Positions 34,854 to 43,393 of a stretch of 64,000 nt of DNA are shown here, piece after piece. Made by a program: the position numbers and the translations under genes. Location of the stretch: NCBI GenBank assembly GCA_049323455.1, contig JBMONF010000008.1, forward strand, positions 62,001-126,000. Reading direction: 5' to 3'. Every line of letters starts with the position of its first letter. The first letter of the stretch is position 1. This DNA comes from Hypericibacter sp049323455 (lineage in GTDB: Bacteria > Pseudomonadota > Alphaproteobacteria > Dongiales > Dongiaceae). The notes beneath the pieces were generated by a model. The model did not search any database. It was not told where the DNA came from and was given only the letters and a program-made list of their open reading frames with translations.

Positions 34854-36326
34854 TCACAGCGGCGAGATGGTGCCGTTTCCCATCAGCCAGGCGGCAATCG
34901 CCGCCGCCGCCGCCAGCCCCAGCGCAATGACGAGTTCCGCCGGCGCGAAGGCGCGCGCACCCGCTTCGCGCCGGGCCAGCCAATAGACGAAGATCCCCGG
35001 CGCATAGAGCAGCGCGCACATCAAGAGGTAGGCCGGGCCTGCTGCGTAGACCAGCCAGGCGCCATAGAGGGTGGCGACGAGCCCGATCAGCATGTCGCGG
35101 CCGCGCCCGCCGCTCTGCGGACCCTCGTAGCTCTCGCCGGTCAGCGCCAGCTTGGCGGCATAGGCGCCGGAGAAGACATAGGGCACCAGGATCGCCGTCG
35201 AGGCGATGAAGTAAAGCGCCTGATAGGTGCTCTGGGCGTAGAGCGCCAGGATCAGGAAGAGCTGCACCAGCCCGTTCGTGATCCAGAGCGAGGCCGCGGG
35301 CGAGCCCTTGGCGTTCTCGGCCGCGAAGAAGCGCGGCATGATCCCGTCCTTGGCGGCGACATGCGCGATCTCGGCCGCGAACAGGGTCCAGCTCAGGAAC
35401 GCGCCCGAGACCGAGACGGTGACGGCGATGCCGATCAGCCTGGCGCCCCAGGGGCCGACGATGCGCTCGAGCACGCCCGCCATCGACGGATTGACCAGGC
35501 CCGCCAGCTCGCCCTGGTTCATGACGCCCAGCGACAGGACCGAAACCAGGAGATAGAGCGCCAGCGCGCCGAAGAAACCGAACATGGTGGCGAGCCCGAC
35601 ATCGCGGCGCAGGCGTGCGCGCGCCGACACCACGCTGGCGCCCTCGACCCCGATGAAGACCCACAAGGTCACCAGCATGGTGCTCTTCACTTGATCGAGC
35701 ACCGAGCCCAGGCCCGGCGTTTGGGCGCCCCAGAAATCGAGCGTGAAGGTCGGCAGGTTGAAGGCGACGATAGCCGCCGCGATGAAGACCAGGATCGGCG
35801 CAATTTTCGCGATGGTGGTCACGATGTTGACGAAGGCCGCCTCGCGCACGCCCATCAGGATCAGGGCGTGGACCACCCACAGCGCGATCGAGGCGCCCAG
35901 CACCGACTGCCAGTTGTTGCCCTCGCCGAAGGCGGGGAAGAAGAAGCCGAGCGCCCCGAAGATCAGCACCGCATAGGAGACGTTGCCCAGCCAGGCGCTG
36001 AGCCAATAGCCCCAGGCGCTGTTGAAGCCGACGAAGTCGCCGAAACCGGCGCGGGCATAGGCATAAGGGCCGGAATCGAGCGCCGGCCGGCGGCTGGCCA
36101 GCTCCTGATAGACCAGCGCCAGGCAGAGCATGCCCACACCGGTGATGGCCCAGCCGATCAGGACCGCACCGGGCGCCGCACCCGACGCCATGTTCTGCGG
36201 CAGGCTGAAGACGCCCGCGCCGATCATCGAGCCGAGCACGAGCGCGGTCAGGCCGGCGAGGCCGAGCTTGCCGTTGGCGGCCCTGGCTGCAGCGGCGGCT
36301 GTCGCTGACGAGGTCATGCTGGGCAT
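34854..36326 (-). CDS. arcD: Arginine/ornithine antiporter, APC superfamily
   Basis: A 490-residue membrane protein with 12 or more predicted segments, beginning at GLAGLTALVLGSMIGAGVFS, the APC-family substrate-binding GSxIGxG motif. Later parts include IGVEGASVVSARARLRRDVG and YFIASTAILVPYVFSGAYAAKLAL, as in bacterial ArcD. It should import arginine in exchange for ornithine without energy cost. The ATG at 36326 has a strong GGAGGAG. It is the first gene of the operon; an FNR/ANR-like box lies about 120 bases upstream. Confidence 0.94.
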   Translation of the reverse strand: MPSMTSSATAAAAARAANGKLGLAGLTALVLGSMIGAGVFSLPQNMASGAAPGAVLIGWAITGVGMLCLALVYQELASRRPALDSGPYAYARAGFGDFVGFNSAWGYWLSAWLGNVSYAVLIFGALGFFFPAFGEGNNWQSVLGASIALWVVHALILMGVREAAFVNIVTTIAKIAPILVFIAAAIVAFNLPTFTLDFWGAQTPGLGSVLDQVKSTMLVTLWVFIGVEGASVVSARARLRRDVGLATMFGFFGALALYLLVSVLSLGVMNQGELAGLVNPSMAGVLERIVGPWGARLIGIAVTVSVSGAFLSWTLFAAEIAHVAAKDGIMPRFFAAENAKGSPAASLWITNGLVQLFLILALYAQSTYQALYFIASTAILVPYVFSGAYAAKLALTGESYEGPQSGGRGRDMLIGLVATLYGAWLVYAAGPAYLLMCALLYAPGIFVYWLARREAGARAFAPAELVIALGLAAAAAIAAWLMGNGTISPL

Positions 36327-36441
36327 GGGCGTCACTCCTCCCCCGCGGGGTGCGCATGGAGGCGGGCCTCGCCCCAAAGTCACGACGGGACGACTCTCCA
36401 TGCGCGAATGACAGTCTCGCCGCGCTCAGGCCGAGCCGGCA

Positions 36442-36455
36442 TTGAGCTAAGTCAA
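36442..36455. promoter_or_regulatory. FNR/ANR-like box upstream of arcDABC
   Basis: TTGAGCTAAGTCAA matches TTGAC-N4-GTCAA at 9 of 10 and the FNR consensus at 8 of 10. It is 116-129 bases before the arcD start. The pathway in Pseudomonas is activated by the FNR homologue ANR from such a site, so anaerobic control is a fair inference here. The rest of 36327-36653 shows no gene. Confidence 0.65.
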
Positions 36456-36653
36456 GAGGGGGCAGAGTGCGTCATGCCCCGAGGAGATGTGTCGAATCGC
36501 GGACCGCTCGGTCACCCTCGCAAGAGCGAGGGGCATGCTTCAACATTTCGAATGGTTCAGGAATGGACCGCGGATCGCGCGCCGCTCATGCGGTGCTCGC
36601 GAGGGGCAGCGGTGCGTTGCGTGTCGCGACGGATCCGGATGGATCTGGCGGTC

Positions 36654-38369
36654 TCACGCCGCCTTGGGCGTATCGCCGGCGTCGGACGCCCCGCCCCGCT
36701 CCGCCTCCCACAGCGCGCGCAAATCCTCCTCGCCCTTGAGGTTGCCGGGCTCGAGCCGGTAATTGCCCTGGCCCGAGACCGCCTGGCCCTGCCATCTGCG
36801 CTCGATCTCGGCGCGCGCGGGCTGGCGCAGGAACTCGGCGAGAAACGCGTTGATCTTGGCGAGCAGACGGTAGCTGGCGGCGTCCGCCGCGACACCCACC
36901 GCGTAGTACCAGGGATCGGCGGCGATGTTGCCCGGAATGATCTCGATGCGCTTGTGCCAGGGGCTGTCCGGGCTGGTGGCCGCCCAGTAATAGATCGGCT
37001 GGTCGACCGCGAAGGCGTCCACCAGCCCGTCGGCGAGGCAATCGTGGATGCGGCTCTGATCGGAATAGGCGATGAGGTTGGCAAGCCGCACCTTGCCGCC
37101 GGGCTTGCCGGCGTTCGCCCCCCAGCGCAAGCCCGCGGCCTCGAGCGTGGCGAAGGCGCCGGGATCGTTGATGCAACCCAGCACCTTGCCCTCGAGATCG
37201 CCAAGCCCGCGAATGCCGGCCTGGCCCGCGCGACGCGCCAGGACATAGTGCAGATAGGTGTAGGTTTCCGAGAAGGCGACGTCGCGATAGGCGGCGTTGG
37301 GCGGCAGCGCGCTCCAGACCAGGTCCGCGGGCGCCTCCTGGGCGCTGCGGCCGAAATGAAGCAGCTCGGTGCACTGGTCCCACGGATGCTCGACGAACTC
37401 GTGCTCGACGCCCAACCACCTGGCGAAGGCCGTGGCGTAGTCGACGTCGAGCCCGCGCAAAGGCGCGCCCGGCTTCAGTCGGAAGGAAAGCCCGACGAAG
37501 GCCGGCTCGATGGCGATGCGGACCTTGCCGCGACGCTCGATCTCGGCCAGCCGGTCGAAGCCGGCTTCGGCCGGGAGATGATTGCGGCGCAGAATCTGCG
37601 TCAGCGCCGGCGTCGGATCCGAGGCGGCCGACACCGCCTCGGCCAACGCGTCCGCAAGATCGAGGCTGCGGCGGCCCTTGTCGAGGATGGCGCCGATGCG
37701 GCCGATCGACTGCTGGTCGGTTTCGCTGACGATGCGGTTGTTCTCGACCAGCCCGCGCAGATTGTCGCCAATTTGCGCAAAGGTCGCGGTCATGCGCTGC
37801 AACGATGCGTCGAGCTGCCTGTCGAGCGTGCCGAGGCTACGGTCGGCCAGATCGGCGACGGCAGTGACCTGGCGCTGCACCTCGGCCAGGTCGATGCGCT
37901 GCGTCGCATCCTTGGCGGACTGCATGGTGCGCTGGGCGAGCTGGCGCACCTCCTGGGCGACGACAGCGAAACCCTTGCCGCTCTCGCCGGCATGCACCGC
38001 CTCGATCGTGGCGTTGAGCGCCAGGAGATTGACCGAGCGCGCGATGCCCTCGATCTCCTTCAGAAGCGCCAAGGCGTCCTTGGCCTTGACGTCGATCGCC
38101 GCGGCGATGGCGGCCAACTCGCGGCGCATGTCGCCGGCCACGCGCTGCATCTCCGAGGTCAGCGCGCGCTTCATCTCTTCGGCGATATTGCCGCTTTCGA
38201 CGATCTGGCCGGCCGAGCTGTCGAGCGCCTGCTGCATCATGGCGCTGCGCGCGCCGATCTCCTCCGTGGCGAGCGCCTGCGCCTCGAGCCCGCGAAGCTG
38301 GCTGTGCTGCATGGCGCCGACCGCCTCGACGATCCGGCCCGTCAGCGCGTCGCGTCTGCATTCGTTCAT
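36654..38369 (-). CDS. Soluble chemoreceptor fused to amino-acid-binding (SBP_bac_3) domain
   Basis: A 571-residue protein. Residues about 60-245 are a methyl-accepting chemotaxis signalling helix pair; the hairpin tip is textbook (ARSVNLLALNATIEAVHAGE then GKGFAVVAQEVRQLAQRT, residues 110-147). Residues about 278-545 are a type-3 solute-binding domain (VRIAIEPAFVGLSFRLKP, LRGLDVDYATAFARWLG, DLVWSALPPNAAYRDVAFSE, VDAFAVDQPIYYW). I see no signal peptide and no membrane segment, so both parts should be in the cytoplasm, unlike a classical receptor. It is downstream of nothing obvious on the minus strand and next to the arginine operon, so its ligand may be an amino acid taken up by ArcD (inference). 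Confidence 0.88.
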   Translation of the reverse strand: MNECRRDALTGRIVEAVGAMQHSQLRGLEAQALATEEIGARSAMMQQALDSSAGQIVESGNIAEEMKRALTSEMQRVAGDMRRELAAIAAAIDVKAKDALALLKEIEGIARSVNLLALNATIEAVHAGESGKGFAVVAQEVRQLAQRTMQSAKDATQRIDLAEVQRQVTAVADLADRSLGTLDRQLDASLQRMTATFAQIGDNLRGLVENNRIVSETDQQSIGRIGAILDKGRRSLDLADALAEAVSAASDPTPALTQILRRNHLPAEAGFDRLAEIERRGKVRIAIEPAFVGLSFRLKPGAPLRGLDVDYATAFARWLGVEHEFVEHPWDQCTELLHFGRSAQEAPADLVWSALPPNAAYRDVAFSETYTYLHYVLARRAGQAGIRGLGDLEGKVLGCINDPGAFATLEAAGLRWGANAGKPGGKVRLANLIAYSDQSRIHDCLADGLVDAFAVDQPIYYWAATSPDSPWHKRIEIIPGNIAADPWYYAVGVAADAASYRLLAKINAFLAEFLRQPARAEIERRWQGQAVSGQGNYRLEPGNLKGEEDLRALWEAERGGASDAGDTPKAA

Positions 38370-38686
38370 GATTGTCCCCGATCCAACGCTGGATGGCCCC
38401 CCGAGCGCCAGCCTTCGGCGAAAGCTGGCCCACCCTTGTTATTGATGGTGGCCCCCGCCGGCGGGCACCGTTGGCGTATCCCCATGGCTCCCCTTGGCGG
38501 ATGGCCGGTGTCCGGCGAAGAGACTGGCGTAACCTTGGGGAATAATTCTTCACGATTGGTTACGACGGCGCCGGGTGAGAGAATCCCGTAAGCAGTTGGC
38601 GAGGAAGCATAACCCTTTGACCGAAAGCCACGCCGGGGGCTGTGGGTTGTTCGGCCGCCGCTCCCGCCGGTTGTGGCCGGCCGCCC
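38370..38686. other. 317-base leader/intergenic region upstream of the chemoreceptor
   Basis: There is no supported gene. A hairpin GCCAGCCTT (38407-38415) / AAAGCTGGC (38421-38429) lies 38-60 bases before the chemoreceptor start, and further inverted words (GCCGGCGGGC, GGCCGGTGTCCGGC) follow. It also contains an AT-richer patch (GGGAATAATTCTTCACG near 38540) suitable for a promoter. No riboswitch family is recognised. Confidence 0.4.
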
Positions 38687-39616
38687 TCAGCGCCGGCCTG
38701 CTGGCCCCGGCGGCTCGACCACCTGGCGCAATAGCGCCGCCATCGCCTCGAACTCGGGCGCTCGCGCGCTGCCGCGCCGCCAGACCAGCGCCAGCCGCCG
38801 AGCCGGCGCAGCGCCGGCGATCGGGCGCGTCGCCACCTTGGTTCCCTTGAGGATGCCAGCCTCGAGCGCGAGGCGCGGCAGGAGCGTGAGGCCGAGCCCG
38901 TTCTCCACCATCTGAACCAGCGTGTAGAGGCTGGTCGCCTGAAAGGCATCGACTTGGCCCCGACCCGATAGGCGGCAGGCCGCCAGCGCATGCTCGCGCA
39001 GGCAATGGCCGTCGCGCAGAAGCAGCAGTTCCGCAGGCTCGATGCGGTCCGGCTCGATCCGCTGCAACCGGCTCAGGGCATGGCTCTCCGGCAAAGCGAC
39101 GCTGAAGGGGTCCTCGCCGATCACGGCGGATTCCATGTCGGCGCTGTCATAGGGCAGCGCGATCAGGGCGAGGTCGAGACGCCCGGCCCGAAGCTGATCG
39201 AGCAGGCGCTCGGTCAGGTCCTCGGTCAGATAGAGCTTGAGCCGCGGATAGCGGCGCCGCAGCCGCGGCAGGGCGCACGGCAGCAGGAAGGGGCCGATGG
39301 TCGGAATGACGCCCAGCCGCAGCGGACCCGACAGGGGCTCCCGATTGACCCGCGCGGCCTCGACCAGATCCTCCGCCTGGCGCAGCAGCGCTTGCGATCG
39401 CGCCACGATGTCACGGCCGAGCGGCGTGATCACGACGCGCCGTTTGGTGCGGTCGACCAGCCGGGCCTCCAGCACCTGCTCCAGCTCCTTGATGCTGGCG
39501 CTCAAGGTCGATTGCGTCACGTGGCAGGCCCGGGCAGCACGGCCGAAATGGCCGTGCTCGGCCAAGGCCACGAGGTGGCGCAGCTGGCGCAGGGTGGGCA
39601 GGTTCATGATCGGCAT
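38687..39616 (-). CDS. oxyR: Hydrogen-peroxide-sensing LysR regulator OxyR
   Basis: A 309-residue LysR-type regulator: N-terminal winged helix (LRQLRHLVALAEHGHFGRAARACHVTQSTLSASIKELE) and an effector domain with the redox cysteines Cys205 and Cys214 in RDGHCLREHALAAC, the OxyR signature whose disulfide switches it on. It is divergent from ahpC-ahpD, its classical target. The start is either the ATG at 39616 or the one at 39607; neither has a strong ribosome site. A 34-base dyad lies between the genes. Confidence 0.95.
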   Translation of the reverse strand: MPIMNLPTLRQLRHLVALAEHGHFGRAARACHVTQSTLSASIKELEQVLEARLVDRTKRRVVITPLGRDIVARSQALLRQAEDLVEAARVNREPLSGPLRLGVIPTIGPFLLPCALPRLRRRYPRLKLYLTEDLTERLLDQLRAGRLDLALIALPYDSADMESAVIGEDPFSVALPESHALSRLQRIEPDRIEPAELLLLRDGHCLREHALAACRLSGRGQVDAFQATSLYTLVQMVENGLGLTLLPRLALEAGILKGTKVATRPIAGAAPARRLALVWRRGSARAPEFEAMAALLRQVVEPPGPAGRR

Positions 39617-39650
39617 ATCCGATTACTATAATATATTTAATTCATTGGAT
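39617..39650. promoter_or_regulatory. AT-rich dyad between oxyR and ahpC, probable OxyR site
   Basis: A 34-base element running ATCCGATTACTATAATAT and ending in TTCATTGGAT has dyad symmetry at 12 of 17 paired positions, including ATCC/GGAT at the ends and AATA/TATT-like pairs in the centre. Its length, AT content and location immediately before oxyR suit a tetrameric LysR-type site that controls both directions; the same tract can supply -10 elements. Confidence 0.65.
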
Positions 39651-39721
39651 CGAACAAGCTGCCAACGCCATCTTCGGGTCGCAAACCCCCGGTTCCTACG
39701 AACGACAGGAGATCAAGGATC

Positions 39722-40261
39722 ATGTTGACCGTCGGCAACAAGTTTCCCGACTTCGACCTCAAGGCGGTGGTAGCCATCGATCCCAAGAACGCCTTCACCC
39801 GGGTCGACCGCCGGTCGGACGAGGGCATGTGGAAGATCGTCTTCTTCTGGCCCAAGGACTTCACCTTCGTCTGCCCGACCGAGATCGCGGCCTTCGGCCA
39901 GCTCAACGGCGAGTTCAACGACCGCGACGCCGTGATCTACGGCGTGTCGACCGACAGCGAGTATGTGCATCTGGCCTGGCGGCAGAGCCATGCCGACCTC
40001 AAGGACCTGCCCTTCCCGATGCTGGCCGACATCAAGCGCGAGCTGTCGACGGCGCTGGGCGTTCTCGACGAGGCCGAGGGCGTCGCGCTGCGCGCCACCT
40101 TCATCGTCGATCCCGAGGGCGTGATCCGCTTCGTGGCGGTCAACGACTTGAGCGTCGGCCGCAATCCGCAGGAGGTCCTGCGCGTGCTGGATGCGCTGCA
40201 GACCGACGAGCTCTGCCCTTGCAATTGGCAGAAGGGCGACGCGGTGCTGAAGGTCGCCTGA
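39722..40261 (+). CDS. ahpC: AhpC/TSA-family peroxiredoxin
   Basis: A 179-residue peroxiredoxin reducing hydrogen peroxide and alkyl hydroperoxides. The peroxidatic Cys51 is in WPKDFTFVCPTEIAAFGQ, the catalytic Arg region is FIVDPEGVIRFVAVND, and the resolving Cys165 and its neighbour Cys167 are in DELCPCNWQKGD. It is followed 87 bases later by ahpD, so it belongs to the AhpC-AhpD system of actinobacteria and alphaproteobacteria where AhpD replaces AhpF. Divergent from oxyR. Confidence 0.96.
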   Translation: MLTVGNKFPDFDLKAVVAIDPKNAFTRVDRRSDEGMWKIVFFWPKDFTFVCPTEIAAFGQLNGEFNDRDAVIYGVSTDSEYVHLAWRQSHADLKDLPFPMLADIKRELSTALGVLDEAEGVALRATFIVDPEGVIRFVAVNDLSVGRNPQEVLRVLDALQTDELCPCNWQKGDAVLKVA

Positions 40262-40348
40262 TCCCCGAGGCTCCTTCGCGCCCAAGCACGGGCCCGGGTT
40301 CAGGACGGCTCGGGCCCGCCTCGCCCCACCACCGAAAGGAAGACCATC

Positions 40349-40918
40349 ATGACGATCGAGACCTTGAAGAACCGCCTGCCCGATTATGCCCGTGACTTGA
40401 AGCTCAACCTGTCGAGCCTCGCCGGCGAGCCGGCGCTGACCGAGCAGCAGCGCGCCGGCAGCTTCATCGCGGCGGCACTCGCCGCCCGCAATGCCGACGC
40501 GACCCGGGCGATGCTGGCCGAGTTCGGCCCCCGGCTTTCGCCCGAAGCGCTCGCCGCCGCCAAGGCGGCAGCGGCGATCATGGGCATGAACAACGTCTAT
40601 TACCGCTTCTTGCATCTGGCCTCGGCGCCGGATTACCGAACCCTGCCGGCCAGGCTGCGCATGAACGTGATCGCCAAACCGGGCGTCGAGAAGGCCGATT
40701 TCGAGCTGTGGTCGCTGGCGGTATCGGCCGTCAACGGCTGCGGCCTATGCATCGACGCGCACGAGCAGGAGCTGCGCAAGGCCGGCCTGACGCCCGAGGC
40801 GATCCAGGCCGCGGTGCGCATCGCCGCGGTTGTCCATGCCGTGGCGGCGACGCTCGAGGGCGAAGCGGCCTCCGCCGACGCCGTGCAGGACGTCTCGCCG
40901 GTGGCCTCGGCTGCCTGA
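40349..40918 (+). CDS. ahpD: Alkylhydroperoxidase AhpD
   Basis: A 189-residue disulfide reductase that reduces AhpC using a lipoyl-carrying protein. The redox pair is Cys131 and Cys134 in SAVNGCGLCIDAHEQEL, with His138 completing the known catalytic group. Helical start LKNRLPDYARDLKLNLSSLA and middle AIMGMNNVYYRFLHL are typical for AhpD. The pair with ahpC forms one operon under OxyR. Confidence 0.96.
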   Translation: MTIETLKNRLPDYARDLKLNLSSLAGEPALTEQQRAGSFIAAALAARNADATRAMLAEFGPRLSPEALAAAKAAAAIMGMNNVYYRFLHLASAPDYRTLPARLRMNVIAKPGVEKADFELWSLAVSAVNGCGLCIDAHEQELRKAGLTPEAIQAAVRIAAVVHAVAATLEGEAASADAVQDVSPVASAA

Positions 40919-41128
40919 CGGCAGAAACGGCTTCGGCTTGCTTCGAGCGGGGCAGGCCGGGCGTTCGATCTCGCGAGATCCGCGTCGTGCCTATGACGAC
41001 ACCGCAAGGCGGCACCACCGCTTTGGCAACCCCCTCTCCCAGCTCCGGGTAAGGCTCGACATCCGTCTCGCCTAACCCTTCGCATTCCTCCCCCCGCTGA
41101 CGCGGGCGGAGAGGCGAAGAAAGAAAAC

Positions 41129-41155
41129 CCTCTCCCCCACCATGTGGGGGAGAGG
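41129..41155. repeat. Short palindromic repeat, family D variant
   Basis: CCTCTCCCCCAC (41129-41140), loop CAT, GTGGGGGAGAGG (41144-41155): a perfect 12-bp stem. It is 28 bases past the stop of the BKACE gene, where two convergent units (ahpCD and the BKACE gene) meet, so a terminator role is possible. The rest of the 264-base gap from 40919 shows no gene. Confidence 0.65.
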
Positions 41156-41182
41156 GGTGATCGCGATCGAGCGCGCGGTGGC

Positions 41183-42118
41183 TCAGAACGCCACCTGGTC
41201 TCCGCCCTTGAGCGCCAGCAACGCGCGCGCTTCCGTGGGCGTGGCCACCTCGAGCGACAGCGCCTCCAGGATCGAGCGGATCTTCTTCACCTGGTCGGCG
41301 TTGCTCTTGGCGAGCTCGCCCTTGCCGACATAGAGGCTGTCCTCGAGCCCGACCCGGACATTGCCGCCATTGATCGCGGCCAGCGTCACGAAGGACATCT
41401 GGTGCCGCCCGGCCGCCAGCACGCTCCATTGATAGGCGTCGCCGAACAGCTTGTCGGCGATGCGGCGCATATGCATGAGGTTCTCGGGATCGGCGCCGAT
41501 GCCGCCCAGGATGCCGAAGATCGTCTGCACGAAGAGCGGCGGCTTCACCAGCTTGCGGTCGAGGAAATGGGCCAGGTTGTAGAGATGGCCCACGTCGTAG
41601 CACTCGAACTCGAAGCGCGTGCCGTGGCCCTCGCCCAGCTCCTTGAGGACATATTCGATGTCCTTGAAGGTGTTGCGGAAGATGAAGTCGCGGCTATTCT
41701 CGAGATGCTTCACCTCCCACTCGTGCTTGAAGCTCTTGTAGCGCTCGAGCATCGGATAGAGCCCGAAATTCATCGAGCCCATGTTGAGCGAGCACATCTC
41801 GGGGCTGGCCTTGAGCGGTGCTGCGAGCCGCTCGGCGAGCGTCATGCCGGCGCCGCCGCCGGTCGTGATGTTGATGACGGCGTCCGTGTTCTGCTTGATG
41901 CGCGGCAGGAACTCCATGAACACCGCCGGGTCCGGCGTCGGCCGGCCGTTCTTGGGATCGCGCGCGTGGAGATGGATGATCGAGGCGCCGGCCTCCCAGG
42001 CCGCGATCGACTCCTTCGCGATCTCGTCCGGCGTGAGGGGCAGATGCGGCGACATGGTCGGCGTGTGGATCGACCCTGTCACCGCGCAGGTGATGATGAC
42101 TTTCTTGCTTTGCGCCAC
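41183..42118 (-). CDS. BKACE-family beta-keto acid cleavage enzyme
   Basis: A 311-residue DUF849/BKACE protein that condenses a beta-keto acid with acetyl-CoA and splits it into acetoacetate and a CoA ester (3-keto-5-aminohexanoate cleavage enzyme type). Family motifs are IITCAVTGSIHTP, SPHLPLTPDEIA, IIHLHARDPKNGRP (Zn-binding His-x-His), and GGGAGMTLAERL. Family members use many beta-keto acids, for example from carnitine or lysine breakdown, and the substrate here is unknown. Last gene of a minus-strand group under the same FadR-type regulator at 43394. Confidence 0.93.
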   Translation of the reverse strand: MAQSKKVIITCAVTGSIHTPTMSPHLPLTPDEIAKESIAAWEAGASIIHLHARDPKNGRPTPDPAVFMEFLPRIKQNTDAVINITTGGGAGMTLAERLAAPLKASPEMCSLNMGSMNFGLYPMLERYKSFKHEWEVKHLENSRDFIFRNTFKDIEYVLKELGEGHGTRFEFECYDVGHLYNLAHFLDRKLVKPPLFVQTIFGILGGIGADPENLMHMRRIADKLFGDAYQWSVLAAGRHQMSFVTLAAINGGNVRVGLEDSLYVGKGELAKSNADQVKKIRSILEALSLEVATPTEARALLALKGGDQVAF

Positions 42119-42247
42119 GATATTGCTCCTTCAGTTCCCCATCCTCTTGGCGGCCTCGCGCTTATGGGCGACGAGCGCCATCGATCCGCGATCGCGCCCG
42201 GCCTGCCGCCCACGCCAAATCGACGAAGCCGCTCGGCCCGGACCTGC

Positions 42248-43102
42248 TCAAGTGCCCGGCGACCAGGCGACGCAGACCTGGCGCTGCTGGCCCAGCCCCT
42301 CGATGCCGAGCGTCATGACGTCGCCGGGCTTGAGATAGACCGGCGGCTTCTTGCCCATGCCCACCCCCGGCGGCGTGCCGGTGGTCAACACATCGCCGGT
42401 CTCGAGCGTCATGAACTGGCTCACATAGCTCACCAGCGTGGCAACGTCGAAGATCATGGTGCGCGTATTGCCGCGCTGCATCGGTTGGCCGTTGACGTCG
42501 AGCCACATCTCGAGCGCCTGCGGGTTCGCGATCTCGTCCGTCGTGACCAGCCAGGGCCCCAGCGGCGCGAAGCTGTCGGCTCCCTTGCCCTTGTCCCACT
42601 GGCCGCCGCGCTCGATCTGGAATTCGCGCTCCGACACGTCGTTGCAGATGCAGTAGCCGGCGACGTGGCCGAGCGCGTCCATCTTCTCGACATAGCGCGC
42701 GGGCTTGCCGATCACGACCGCGAGCTCGACCTCCCAGTCGGTCTTGACCGAGTTCTTCGGAATGATGACCGGATCGTCGGGGCCGTTGAGCGAGGAGATC
42801 GCCTTCATGAAGACGATCGGCTCCTTCGGGATCGGCGCGCCGGACTCCGCGGCGTGATCGGCGTAGTTGAGGCCGATGGCGACGATCTTGCGGATGCCGG
42901 CGACCGGCACGCCGAGGCGAGGGCTCCCCGGCACCAGCGGCAGGCTGGCGGGGTCGATCACACGCAGATGCGCAAGGCCGTCGGGCAGCAGCTGCGCAGG
43001 GCCGATACCGGCGACGCGCCCCGAGAGATCGCGCAGCGCGCCCTGACGATCGATAAGGCCGGGCTTTTCCGCGCCCTTGGCGCCGAAGCGCACCAGCTTC
43101 AT
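42248..43102 (-). CDS. Fumarylacetoacetate hydrolase-family protein, copy 1
   Basis: A 284-residue FAH-fold protein. The metal-binding region shows GLNYADHAAESGAPIP, PIVFMKAISSLNGPDDPVIIP, DWEVELAVVIGKPARYV and GYCICNDVSEREFQI, the acidic metal ligands of the family. Such proteins hydrolyse or decarboxylate C-C bonds in beta-dicarbonyl products of aromatic or sugar-acid catabolism. Start at 43102. It lies with the BKACE gene on the minus strand; a second FAH protein lies at 44287 on the other side of the regulator. Confidence 0.92.
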   Translation of the reverse strand: MKLVRFGAKGAEKPGLIDRQGALRDLSGRVAGIGPAQLLPDGLAHLRVIDPASLPLVPGSPRLGVPVAGIRKIVAIGLNYADHAAESGAPIPKEPIVFMKAISSLNGPDDPVIIPKNSVKTDWEVELAVVIGKPARYVEKMDALGHVAGYCICNDVSEREFQIERGGQWDKGKGADSFAPLGPWLVTTDEIANPQALEMWLDVNGQPMQRGNTRTMIFDVATLVSYVSQFMTLETGDVLTTGTPPGVGMGKKPPVYLKPGDVMTLGIEGLGQQRQVCVAWSPGT

Positions 43103-43393
43103 GTCGAGTTCCCCCGATTCATCGAGATGAGGAAAGGCGGCGATGATAGCAGCGGCGAGCGCCAACGCCGAGACGGAGATATAGACCCTCAGGCTGAGCT
43201 TGTCGAAGCATGAGGGCTCGTTCTCCGAGTGAAACGACCTCGTCCTTCGACGAAGCGACCTCATCCCGGACCTGTCGAAGGAAAGGAGAGGTCGCCTCGC
43301 TCAGGATGAGGAGGCTCGGGGTGGGATCGCTCCGGTAGAGGGCAACGGATGATACCCGACCGCCAACCGGCGCGCGCCGGCGTAGAGCGCCCC

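Noticed and set aside
31412..34930. A 1172-codon open frame antisense to arcC, arcB and arcA
   Set aside because: Same mirror effect across three certain genes; no start signal or domain.
38370..38686. Riboswitch upstream of the chemoreceptor
   Set aside because: Hairpins are present, but I could not match any known riboswitch core.
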